A stretch of 64,000 nucleotides of DNA from Aplidium turbinatum (taxonomy: Eukaryota > Chordata > Ascidiacea > Aplousobranchia > Polyclinidae): positions 30,911,608-30,975,607 of the forward strand of contig OU964925.1 of NCBI GenBank assembly GCA_918807975.1. The letters run 5' to 3'. Position 1 is the first letter of the stretch. Every line of letters starts with the position of its first letter. A program made the position numbers and the translations under genes. The notes below the pieces were generated by a model. It made no database searches and was not told the DNA's origin. It worked only from the letters and a program-made list of their open reading frames with translations. Positions 34,407 to 46,400 of this stretch are shown one piece after another.

Positions 34407-37400
34407 CTGTAAAAATAATGATGTTTTATAAAGTTGGAGTCAGAGTTAGATCAATTACGCTGTTTTCAGCTCAGTTACATAGCCTAAGGCTTACGATTAG
34501 GCTAAGGTACACCGTCAAATTTTTTTATTACATTACAATATCAGCCTACATTGTTCTGATATTTTGTAACTACAATTACTTCCAAATGTAGGCTATTACG
34601 TTACAAAAATTAAAGGTTGAAATATTTATATTTATCCATGATGTGATCAAAAGCTAGTAGAATTGTATTAGATAAAGATTAGATTGCAATGTAGAAGTCC
34701 CTTCATGAACTTCAACTGGCGGCTCAACAAAAGTATCATACGTGAAACTTTCCAAACGTAATTGTAATTTGGACCAAAATTTTTAAAATTAAAATTTCCC
34801 AACAACAAAAGTCTCAATTATAATTACATGAAAATTTATAATTAATTACATTCGATAGCAATCGTATTTCATCCAAGTCTGGTCGGAATTCCAAAGAAGC
34901 AGGGGCAATATAAAGAGTAGACCTAAGCTACTATTATGTAGAATTAGAATTAACATTGTTTTGCTTAGGTTTTTTAAAATGGAGCTTACCAACGTTATTG
35001 GGTTGAAGAAGTTTATATTTCTATAGGCTAACTTTATCTTATAAGGCATAAATACTTTAATGCTAAATACGATTCCGGTCATTTTACTACCACATTAGGT
35101 GGTGAAAAAAAGTAGCCATATAAATATTTGATCGACTAAAAAGTGATTGCATTATATAACTTCACAAAGCAAAACAAATTCAAATGTCTTAACAAAGCTA
35201 AGCATAAAACTTTATCTGCAAAATAGGTAAATAAGCAGTGAAATATTATAATTAGTCTGAGCTGTAATTTTTCATCATCCTTTACCTGGCAATGAGAAGA
35301 ATGACACAAACAGTGCCCAAAGAATCAAAGAGAGCCACTGAAAACTCAAGACTTTGTGTGTTGACTCTGTACTCCTGATTCCTGGCGAGGGAGTACATGG
35401 TTCGCATCACCCAGGGCAAACCAAGCCCGAGAAAAACATTTACACTGAAACACAAATGATTAAAAGTTATTTTTAATAACAGTTTTTTTCAAGGATGCAA
35501 TTTATTTTGCAAAGGCAGAAGAACTTTCTCTCATGGAAAGATAAATGTAAACGTGTCACTTGTCTTTTAATACTGGATGCGTCTTTGTTTGGTAGATTGC
35601 AGGATGGTGGGGCATCTAAACTTGTGATAGGCGTTGCCCCCTACAGCTGAGCAGGGTTAAGATTGACAGGCCCCACTACAAGGTAGGGTACTAACATCTC
35701 TCGATAAACATATACCAACAAGCTAATTATTTTGGCTTGAATATGGTCAAGAGACTTTCCTAATAAGTTTGTCTGTCACAAAAAACATTTTGGTCTACTT
35801 CACTGCTGTTCTTCAACTTATCAATTTAAATTGACTGGAGGCTAGCAAATGTTTTATTGAGATGAGTTAACAAACTTCAATTTCTTCCACTGCGAAACAC
35901 AAATACTTCACAACTCACCTGTTGCTACCAGTGATGTTGCCAATAGATGCATCAGCGGTGTCATCTTGCAGCGCGGCCGTTCTCGAAGCGATTGTGTCGG
36001 GCAGACTTGTTCCAAGCGCGATGATGGTGATGCCTGTCACCTCTGTCATTAGTCCAGCGACGCAGCCAAGCAGATGCCCCATCTGAAATGAGACCCTAAG
36101 TTTGAATAGGAGGCATAGTCCTACGAGTGTGGCGGTATGTAAAGGAATACGTAGTATGCTGAAGGCCAAGGTTTGATTCTAATATCAATCAACCGCTACT
36201 CGAGAAAAATTCATAGATATTTCCCAGTGGAAGTGAAATTAATGTGGAAAATGCCTGGTTGCTGCGATACAGTATGCTTATGGCTGCTCTGATGAGGGAC
36301 ACTCTGGTGCAGGTAGGCAGTACCGTTGACAGGAGGTGCAGGGGGGTAGTTTTAGACCCGGAACTGGGGTGATATTAGGAGCCCTAATCCTTTTCAAAAG
36401 GCCCGAGAGCTTGAAAAAAACACAAGGTATGTTTTGGACGCAGACATTTTTTTAGAAGTGTTTTGATTTCGGACTCGAAGATGTTATTGGTACCGGGCCC
36501 AATTCATCGTCTCAACGGCCCTGCAGGGAGGCTATGCTGCGTTGGGACTTGGCAGAGAGTGCTGTTTTTGAGTGCGGTATAAGGTGCAAACGGCAGATCA
36601 TAGTCCATAGTCCTGTGGCACGAAACAACTTTCGGGACTTTGCTCTATTTCGGTACCGGTACCACAAACCTAAGTTATTTCTGATAGAACTTAAGGTCGA
36701 CTTGCCTTCACTGAGCAACCCAACATCGGGAGCTCCCACTCTGGCAACGTCGACCAATGGGTGTGAGAATTATCGACCCTCCCCGCAGTGATTAATCGAC
36801 AGATGCGCTGATATTTAGCGACAATACGAAAGAAGATCATTCCTGTTCCAATAGAGACCTTCTAGTCTCCTGTAGGCCTATTTTTGTTTGCGTTAAGTTT
36901 CTTTTTAAAAGCAATTTTGTCCTAAATTGTGAAACATCTGTCACATACGAAAGAAAAAGTAGACCGACGGTAATGTGATAAACAAATGCCTTACCACGCA
37001 ACAATAATAATAAAATAGTTTTTTTTTTGGTAGGTTAGCTTTAAAAATAGAAATTCTCATTTTATGAAAACTTACTTGTTCAATCACAGCTGTAACTGCA
37101 CCAATTAGCAACAGGGAGATGACAAAAGCTGGAAACCCCCCGTATACGTGTCTTGGGGGGGTGCAGGCGAAAAAAAGCTTCCAAGGAGTAGATAAGAAAT
37201 GCAAGACATAAGACATCCGAGTCGGGGCAATCTCGTTTCCTTCCTCATCAACCTCTCCACCGACTCGCATGGCACTGGAATTATTTATACGTTTGTTGTA
37301 TAAAGCAAAAAAAACTGTTACAAATTTTTAACGAAAATGTTTGAGCTACCGAAGTCCAACTAAGAATATTTTCAATCAGATAACAAAACCAGAGTTCACC

Positions 37401-40400
37401 ACTTTTATCAACAAGCATAAAAATTGTTGATGCATTCCGTTGTACAACTTTAGCCTTGCTTCGGACCATCTTCAGTTTGTGTCAACAAATGCTGAGAAAC
37501 AAAAAGAAGAATCTCTACCCAGCTATTGTGGTCTAACAAAAGTTAGTTAAAAGCTGTTCTTTAGCTATGTTAGGTTAGGGCGTGTTTTAGACTGGTGCAT
37601 TTGAAGCTCTTAGTGACAAGGGTTTGACCAATGACCATCTTTGGATTTGACTTAATTTCAAAACTATGCATAGTTTTTAGCTGCAGTAGGCTACACATTC
37701 TCGCTGGAAAAGAGATTACACTAGCGCTGATAACGGCTAAGAAATAAGATAGCATTAGTAGCCTACCTAGTCCTACTATATAGTCTCATTATTTATTGGT
37801 TACTTTATTAGTTATTAATTCTCATTATATATTGAATTCCGTCCTACATCAGTAAATTGTGTTTGTTAACTAAATTTCTAAAAATCTTGTGACAGAATTA
37901 GTTGTTAAAACTAGCTGCAAACCTGCAACTAGAAACGAAAAACGCATCGTGACATTACAGTAGACTATGTGACCTATCAAACTTTTATTTAAATGGCAGT
38001 GAACTTACTTCACGAATTGTCCTGACCAACTTTGGTCGTTTTCCTCCATGAGAACGCGGCTTAAGTTGTTCAAACCTGCAAATAGTTTGGTGATACATTG
38101 CTTGCTATCTAGAATCTAGATGATCAGAGTGAACAAGATGCAACTGGTGTTCCACTGGTGCAAATTAAGCTAAACTATCACAAGATGTATACAGTGACAA
38201 TCTGCTTTTATTCCGACGTTTCGCCAATCAGACACGACTGACTTCTTCAGGGGACTAGACGAGGTAATGACTACCTGTCTAGCATGGCAAAACACAGGAC
38301 CATATTGCTGAAATCAACTAGACTAAACATGCACAGGCCCGGATTTAGGGAGGGGCAGAAGGGGCAGTTGCCCCGGGCCCCCCAACTTTTAAAGGGCCCC
38401 CTATGTGGAAAAGAATGTGATTTTGTGTTATTTTTTCCATTTGGTCTTTAAAGTTTCTGCAAAATGCTATGCAGTACTGGACTGATGCTACTGTAGACGT
38501 AGAGATGGTTTTTCGCGCCGTAGGCGCAAAAATGTTTTTGCACGGGGCCCCCCGATCTAAAAGTGCCCCGGGCCCCCCATCAGCTAAATCCGGCCCTGAA
38601 CATGCAAAATGAAAATTCAACTTCTAGACAAAAATTATCGCGCGCAAAGTTTGAAATAAGTTAGGAAAGGGGGGGACTTAAATGTTAACGATCAACAAGA
38701 AACTTAAATAACGACAAGAGAGGAGAGTGAACGGCATGATACTTAAGTTATGTTATTTAAGTTTCTTGTTGATCGTTAACATTTAAGTTCCCCCTTTTCC
38801 TAACTTATTTCAAACTTTGCGCGCGATAAGTTTTTGTCTAAAAGTAGAATTTTCATTTTGCATGTTTAGTTGATTTCAGCAACATGGTCTTGTGTTTTGC
38901 CATACTAGACAGGTAGTCACTACCTGGTCTAGCCCTCTGAAGAAGTCAGTCGTGTCTGATTGACGAAACGTCGGAATAAAAGCAGATTGTCACTGTAGAT
39001 ATACATCTTGTGATAGTTTAGCTTAAGTTTCACCAGTAGGCCTAGAACATCTCATATTATTTAATTTAATGCCTGGTGAACAGCCTCATTCAATTTTCAA
39101 AATGCAACTGGATTAAGTATGTCTGTGCGTGGTGAGAGAAGGCGGCCACATTTCATCAAACTTTGGCCACACAGCAATTTTGATCGCAATAGATCTACTG
39201 ATCTCTGACCTAGTATTAGCCCAACCCTAAACTTCACAATAGCAGATTAGCAGTAGCCTTTTGATGACACTGCAAGCCTATGTTTAACCGCACCCCATTC
39301 GTTAGCGTAAAACTCACTATCTTGTTATTTTAATGGCAGCGAAGAAAAGGTATGATTCAAAGTTTTCTAGTTATTTGATATTGAACTTATTTAGTCCAAA
39401 CCCAGGCTTAACCAAGCGAGCGTCAAATCATCTTTAATCCTCAAACCCCCAAAATGGTATAGTAACTACATTTGCATGGCACAACGTCGGCTACGATTAA
39501 AGTAAGGTAAAATCTTTACTGTACCGTACTGAAAGTGCTAAATATAACATTCAATTTAAATGTAGGCCTATCTATGTACGAATAAGATAATAAACTCACA
39601 ATTAAGTGAGGATACTACTAACCGGAAAAAGAAGTTAAACTAAACTTCCCGTGGTGAGCTAACCTCTATCCCCCAGTCAGTTGCACTCTACCAGAACTCT
39701 TTTGTACTCACCTCCGGGTTGCAGGTTAATGTTAGCCACAGCAGCACTGTGATCTCCTAGGTGGGAGCCAGGAGTTGGGTTGCGAAGAACCAAAACAAAG
39801 TTCTTTGTTTCCTAAAAATATTTTGAAGACATAAAGAAATTTCCTTTTCCTTTGCTTGATAAGAGCAACTTCATTTTTTTTTTATTGCTTGGATAGTAGG
39901 CTACAATTGAGATAATCTTTAACCCCCGACTGAAAAAGTTTCGTCTGAAATTTAATTTTACAGTTTGGCAAACTTTTAGAGGCTTTGAACCATTGAAGCG
40001 AGCCCGGTCACTGAGATTGATGAAGTAAAGTGCTAATCAGTTGCAGTCAAAATGGTGTTGATGTCATGTCGATCTGTTCACCAGAGCGGACGTGGAGCTA
40101 CAAACGTTATATGACTTGATCTTCCTGCTCATCCATATGACACATAGTTAATGGAATAATTCCCTGGCTACAAGACTTTAACAATCGGAAACTTCACTCT
40201 GTCAATCTCGGTAACTGGTCCTGCGTCAAAAGCCTCTACAAGTATGCGAAACTACTGGGAATAACCTATCAAGGCTTTGTCAGTCTGACTCTCAGGATAA
40301 AGTTTCAAAATCAAACCAAACATACACAGTAGCCTAATGGGTATATGGCCTATGCTTAGGCCTATCTGATACTGTCGAGAAAAATCTCTCTTTTAATTAA

Positions 40401-43400
40401 AGGTCCTTTGCAATCACATATGCTGCGTATTCTGTTGCGTAATACAAAGAAGCGATGTGTATTTTTAACATTATCGGCAGAGATGTACGTATACGCCGCA
40501 GACTTGCGGCGTAGACTTTTTGTTTACGCTAACGCTTGCGGCCACATTTTTTGGATAGTTTGCGCTTGAGGCTACGCGTAAAGTTTTTGCGTTTTTTTAG
40601 CGCATAGCGTCAACGCATACTTTTTAATGTATTTTTTTCGCTACAACACGCCAATACCTTCCAGCGCTGCAGTTGAAAGAATGTTTGCAATAGGCAAAGA
40701 CATATTGGAACCAAAACACACCAAAATGTCAGATGAACACTTTCAGATGCTTGTGTTTTTTCGTGGAAATTCAAAATAAAACTTATTTGTTTCGAGTGGT
40801 TTATACCGTGTGAATGTTTGGCACCTGGCAAACAAAATTAGTTTACGCTAGTGTATGCGCTAACGCTGACGCTGACGCCGCCAACTTTTTTTACAAGTTA
40901 CGTTGACGCATACGGCGTATGGTTTTTCGAACGTTTGCGTTAACGCTGACGGCGTCGATACTTTTTGTATGCGCGTACATCACTGATTATCAGTAACAAA
41001 TCGTTTCGTTTTCCTCAAATTTTTTCTGTTTTATCACATTGATTCAGAAATTCGTAACGTTGAGTCATTACAGAAAAATGCAGATTTCTTGATTTCTGAA
41101 CAGCACGGTTAATTAGGCATTTTCTGCATTTGTCAATCATATTGGGCGGCAGTTTTGTGTGTTTTTAACTTTTTTAAGTTTTTAACTTTGTGCGTTTTAA
41201 ACTTTATATCCTATAAAATTCTTCATTTCGTTTCATTGCTTCTGTGTTGTGCCATTTGCTACCAAACAGGAAGTTTACCTGTTTCAGCCCCTTTAATAAA
41301 GTTAGTCGTTCTGACTGACAAAACGTCGAAAAAAAAGCTAGTTATCATTTCAACATCTTGTGATAGTGTAGTACAGCAGTCACTGGAAGAACGCAAGAAA
41401 TTAATTTATGATATTAATTGTACTTCAAATCTTCAATATGTTTGATAGAATAACATAAAGACTAAAGAGCTATTTGTATTTGTACAGTTAGTCTCACCTT
41501 AAGATTTTTATTAACTTTGATAGTGATAAACTTTGAAGTTTCTTGGTGTTTAAAGTTTAAAACTCCATTAGAGTTTTCGTAGTCTGCTTCAGGCATGTCA
41601 ATGGAGTCCATTCCCTTTGCGGTACCTTCGCTGCAAAAAAAAACAAAAAACACGCAATAATATCAAGCAACTTACGCTGACAGCAGTGACGTAGCCAGCC
41701 TAAACGTTTTAGGAAGGCGGAAAAATTTTGAGGGTCAAATATTTTTAAAAGATAAAGAGATAGTGCTTAAATTAAAATATAAAAGCATGAGTTGTAGTGA
41801 GTAACATATCGATGTATCATCTAAATTTTTCTGACACAGTGTAGGTTATTTACTATGTAATGCAGCCTTATAAGGCAAACCGGGGCGTGTTGTCACAGGT
41901 TTGGGGTTTTTCGATTTGTGCTTTTGCTATATACAATGCAAGTGATTTAGTTATATCATTAGTACACTGTCCACTTACACTTCCTTTTGCCACTAGTTAA
42001 ACTTTTTAACCGCAAAAGGATTTTAAGAAAATCAAATTTTTGTAAAAAAAAAAATTGTGACAACACGCCCCAGCACGGGGCGTGTTGTCACAATTTGGAC
42101 AGTGTACGAATGATACAGTGTACGAATGATACAGTGTACGAATGATACAGTGTACGAATGATACAGTGTACGAATGATACGAATGATACAGTGTACAAAG
42201 TGGACAGTGTACGAATGATATAACCAAATCACTTACATTGTATATAGCAAAAGCACAAATGGAAAAACCCCAAACCTGTGACAACACGCCCCGGTTGGCC
42301 TTACAAAATCAAATTTTATTACGTGGAATTTACACATTTATACAGTAAACAAGTTGAAATTAATTCAACAACTGCTTTGGGTCTTGTTTCCATGCTTTCA
42401 CGTATCGACTTTCACCATCATCACAGCTGTGACAACTCGCCCCGACGTACGCAGTCAGACAAAAGTTTTAATGGCGGCTAGAAAAGGCACGCTCTTAACT
42501 TCTAAAGTGTCAGCTAAACATCTAACATAATAAGCTATAAAATTGATTTCATATTTGCGGTCAAACTGCTCTTACGAAAGCGTCACACAATTTTGAAAAG
42601 TTAGTGAAATTTACATCGATGACCAAGTTTTTGATAATAATTTAATTTAAGCTAAACCTGCTGTCTTTTCTTGACTTTGCTAACCTCAAAATGAAGATGA
42701 CTCTTAACAAAGCACGCGCTACAAATATAGACTCGAAGCAGTAGGGGAGGATGAGGTAAGTTGAGCCACTTTTTACTTAAACGCTTCTACTAAGAAAACC
42801 GCTAGATTTACAATAAAAGTGAAAGTGGCAGCATAATGGTTGATGCTTTGGCCTTAATTTAACAAAAAATTTTTTTTCATAACTCATAAGAATATTGAAA
42901 AAAAACATGTTTTAAAGATTACGTCATTTTGGCTCAACTTACCTACCCCACGTGGTAAGTTGAGCCGGGGTGTGAGGTAAGTTGAGCCACTCGTTTAAGT
43001 TCAATAACAAAAGCTGTAGCGATGGTAGCCTACATATAAAATGCTATGCAAAACATGTGTTCACGAAATTATTGCCCAGCTATTTGTCCCGAATTGTAAC
43101 ATGGACTGTGACGCAATGGTGACGTCATCATTGCAATGCACTGTCATGCTTGAGCGACAATCTTTCATTATTTTTCCTCTATTCACTAACTCGTGTTTTT
43201 GCTGCTTAACGAAAACGTGGCTCGGTCTTTTACGATGTGATCTTCTTCTTCGTTTGAACCTTCTTCGCCACTCCAGGGGTCGAGGGGCTCTGCCTTTTAC
43301 CACCCTTGGGCAGTGGCGGCGACGCGGTCTAGATGTTCGGGCAGGTGTCGAGCAGCCATTGAATTGATTCGTCATCCAATTCGCGCTGACCACGCACATC

Positions 43401-46400
43401 ATTTGGCGCATGGCAGATGGCGCAGTTACAGATGGTGTGGTCTACGGTTTGTTCCTCCATGCCACACTCGTGCAGTGACTATTCCACTGCACAATTGATC
43501 CAGTCTCTTGTTGACAATATGTAATCTTCACTCAACACATGTGGAACTTGAGTCGAAAGTTAGAAAGAAGACAGGTTGGGTAGCAATTAATACATAGCTG
43601 CTACCACTAAGAAAGAACAACATGTGAAAGGATAAATTTATTTTGTTGTGACTGTTCGACAGTGAAATTGCGCACTTCCCAGCCGACAAATCTGCCACTT
43701 TTTCGTTGATTAAACGTCAACAGACGTTGAATTAATGTAGTGCTAGCAGATCGTGTTAACTGAGCTAAAGAACAGAAAATAAAACGATGAATCAATACAG
43801 CACAATCCTGATTAAATAAACCTCCAAAATGTGAATTTTCTAAATCAATTTCCGTTGTCTGTCTGATCTAAACTTATTCTATATGCCACCGATCAAGAGA
43901 GCATGGAAACCGGAATTTCTGCTGACGGCAGAAAGTTTCTCCAAGTGGTCGTGTGAGGAAGCTTTAACGATATCCTCTTTAAGAAAAGCACACTCATCGT
44001 TTGCTTTAAAGACAAAAGACAATTTTCATAGGCGTAGCCAGGGGGGCGAAAGGGGCTATGCCCCGCCCAATTTTCAAAGTTTGGATTCCGAAGTTGAGCC
44101 CTTTGTTGAAAATATAATAAAATTTGTAGAAATTTATAACGTTTTCCAAGAGATCTGGCTATTAACACCCCCAAGGACTTGTTTTAGATACACAGAAAGA
44201 CAAAGAATCGCGCAAAATTTACGCAATTTACGTTTCTTTTAACTAGTTTGTGGAAGCAATTTCAGAATGGCTTACTCTGTTGGGTTTTTGTGTCGCTGAG
44301 TTTTTGGTGTTTTCTAATTTTAGCCGCAGATTTTGCCCGTTCGTGTGTAAGAGCCACCTTTAATAAGTTAATAGCTGTTTATCTGCTAATAAATTTTATA
44401 CAAATATTACCCTAAAAGTGTTTCCAGAAAGCTCTATAATCCATTATTTAAATGTAATTTTGCAAAAATTTTCCAGGGGAGCATGCCTCCGGACCCCCTA
44501 GATTACGAGTGCCTTCGGCACGCTATAACCCCCAGTTTCATTGCTTCCCTTGCTCAAGCCACCAGGATACGTCACTGCACATCAGGTGGCGATGGCTTAA
44601 ACAAAACACTTTGTCGTTCTCTTTAATTCATCAAATATTTGCCCCCCCCCCAAACAATTTTTTTCTGGCTACGCCAATGACAACTTTTCCTCGGACTTTC
44701 CAGGCACTTTTCTGACAAAGTTGGCCTCAATTTCTCCACCTTCATTGAAGAATTCGATTTTACCAATGTAATGCACAGGTCGGGTTTTCCCTTGCATGTT
44801 GCTTGTAGGCTGCAGTTTACACTAGGCAACAAATAAATTTAAACTTCAATAGACCAATGGACAAATTATTTTTTCAGAGATTTAGACTATTAAAGAGTAA
44901 AATACACGTTGTTATCTATTTAATGACTACATGTATCATCACTTAACACTGGCAGCTGAAGTGAGGTAAGTTGAGCCACCGGCTCAACTTACCTGTACAT
45001 CACTGGCTCAACTTACCTCAAGGCCGCCATTAAAAGTTAAACGGGAATTTCTCCAGTCATATATGAGCCAGCAACCTCACTTTAATAGTTTCTGAATAAG
45101 CTAACATTAGTGATTACTGTTAAATATATCAATACTGGTGAATGCCACAGACATTTTGTAAAACACAAAAAATCTTTTTTTTCAAAAAGTTCAAAAAACT
45201 TCCCAAAATCACTAAAAACAGTTTTTCTGTCTTTCTACAAGACAAAGACCTATAATCTTTACAGAACAGCTCCATATAAGATAAACGGTCAGGTAGGTGG
45301 CAGTAGAAAGTTGATGCGATTTTTAGTTTTCGAGTTACGGGGGGTGGCTCAACTTACCCACTGGCTCAACTTACCTCACCTTCCCCTAAGTGCAAGTACA
45401 AAAAAAATTGCTGTGACAACACGCCCCTTGTGACAACACGCCCCGGTTTGCCTTACCATATAGCAAGGCTACTCAACTGGCGGACCGCGGTCCGAATCCG
45501 GACCTTCTGGGTGTTGATGGTGGACCTTGAGCTTTTGGAAGAATAACTCATTGTCACGCTTCAGGGCTTCTTTAAACAGATTTCTACTGGGAGGAAGCAA
45601 TTTTTACTGTAATTATCGTAGTTGCTAGAGGGCTTCGACTCCCAGACTCTTCAACACTTTCTCATAAATCCAATTCGAGTTACATTTTACCCAAAAAAAT
45701 AGTTTGGTACAGATAGTTTAACTTTCGTGGTTGCGTGTGAAATAACTTATTCACCGGACCGCTAAAAATATTCAACTTGTCAAACTGGACCTTTGTTAAG
45801 ATTAGTTGAGTAACCCTGCCATATAGGCTTGTAAAAACAGGGAGCCTAATTCATGACTGTCTAAGTTTAAGTGGTACAAGTGGCCCCATAGCCTACTCAG
45901 TGACTGAGCTTCGGGAAATAAGAAGATAAGGTTTTCATTATACAAAGCCCTCGGCACTAACGAGAGTAGGGTGGCCAGTTCCTTTCGCTCGGCCGCCTTT
46001 TCTTTAGCAACTATACCCACCCAAATTATTACACCCTGGGTAGAGGTGAGTGGTGTTTATCAACAACCAGCTTAAGCTGGGAGTCGAACCAGAACGTGTA
46101 GGGCCCTGCTGTTATGATAAACATTTCAACGTATTAGAAAAATGGTAATTTTCACTATCCGTAATTTTACGTTGGCAACAATTTTGCCGACGTAAAATTA
46201 CGGATAGTGAAATGGCGTCGGCAATTGCTGAAGTAAAAATTTTGAACACTGCATTTTAGAGAATGTAATCGTACGACAGCTCCTGAGGAGGGTCAGACGA
46301 AAAGTACAGCAGCTTCTGGCTGTGATTAATCTTGTCCTTGTCATGTTAAAGTTTTGTACCACCAATCAACCCTTTTAGAACTTTTATTTGCAGACCCCTG

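Larger units (their letters stand above)
42744..45386. mobile_element. TA-target DNA transposon (pogo/Tc1-like), 2.6 kb, with transposase end
   Basis: The terminal repeats are GGGGAGGATGAGGTAAGTTG and, reversed, GGGGAAGGTGAGGTAAGTTG, flanked by TA. The motif GAGGTAAGTTGAGCC recurs at 42953-42992, 44958-45022 and 45345-45378. A minus-strand frame near 44690-44815 reads [29 protein letters not shown]. It resumes beyond the MITE at 44027-44679 with [20 protein letters not shown] and stops near 43880. This resembles the C-terminal part of pogo-like transposases. Class assignment is moderate. A LINE tail (43250-43480) is nested inside. Confidence 0.75.

Noticed and set aside
42099-42222. CRISPR-like array
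   Set aside because: The units are directly adjacent with no spacers, and the context is a eukaryotic transposon.
42006-42287. Overlapping minus-strand frames rich in [10 protein letters not shown]-like repeats
   Set aside because: They are translations of the 16-bp tandem array inside a MITE and show no other protein features.
44690-44815. Extra NCX exon in the intron between exons 10 and 11
   Set aside because: Exons 10 and 11 join directly in phase and give the conserved YSTIEGTA. The frame here resembles a transposase end and lies within terminal inverted repeats.
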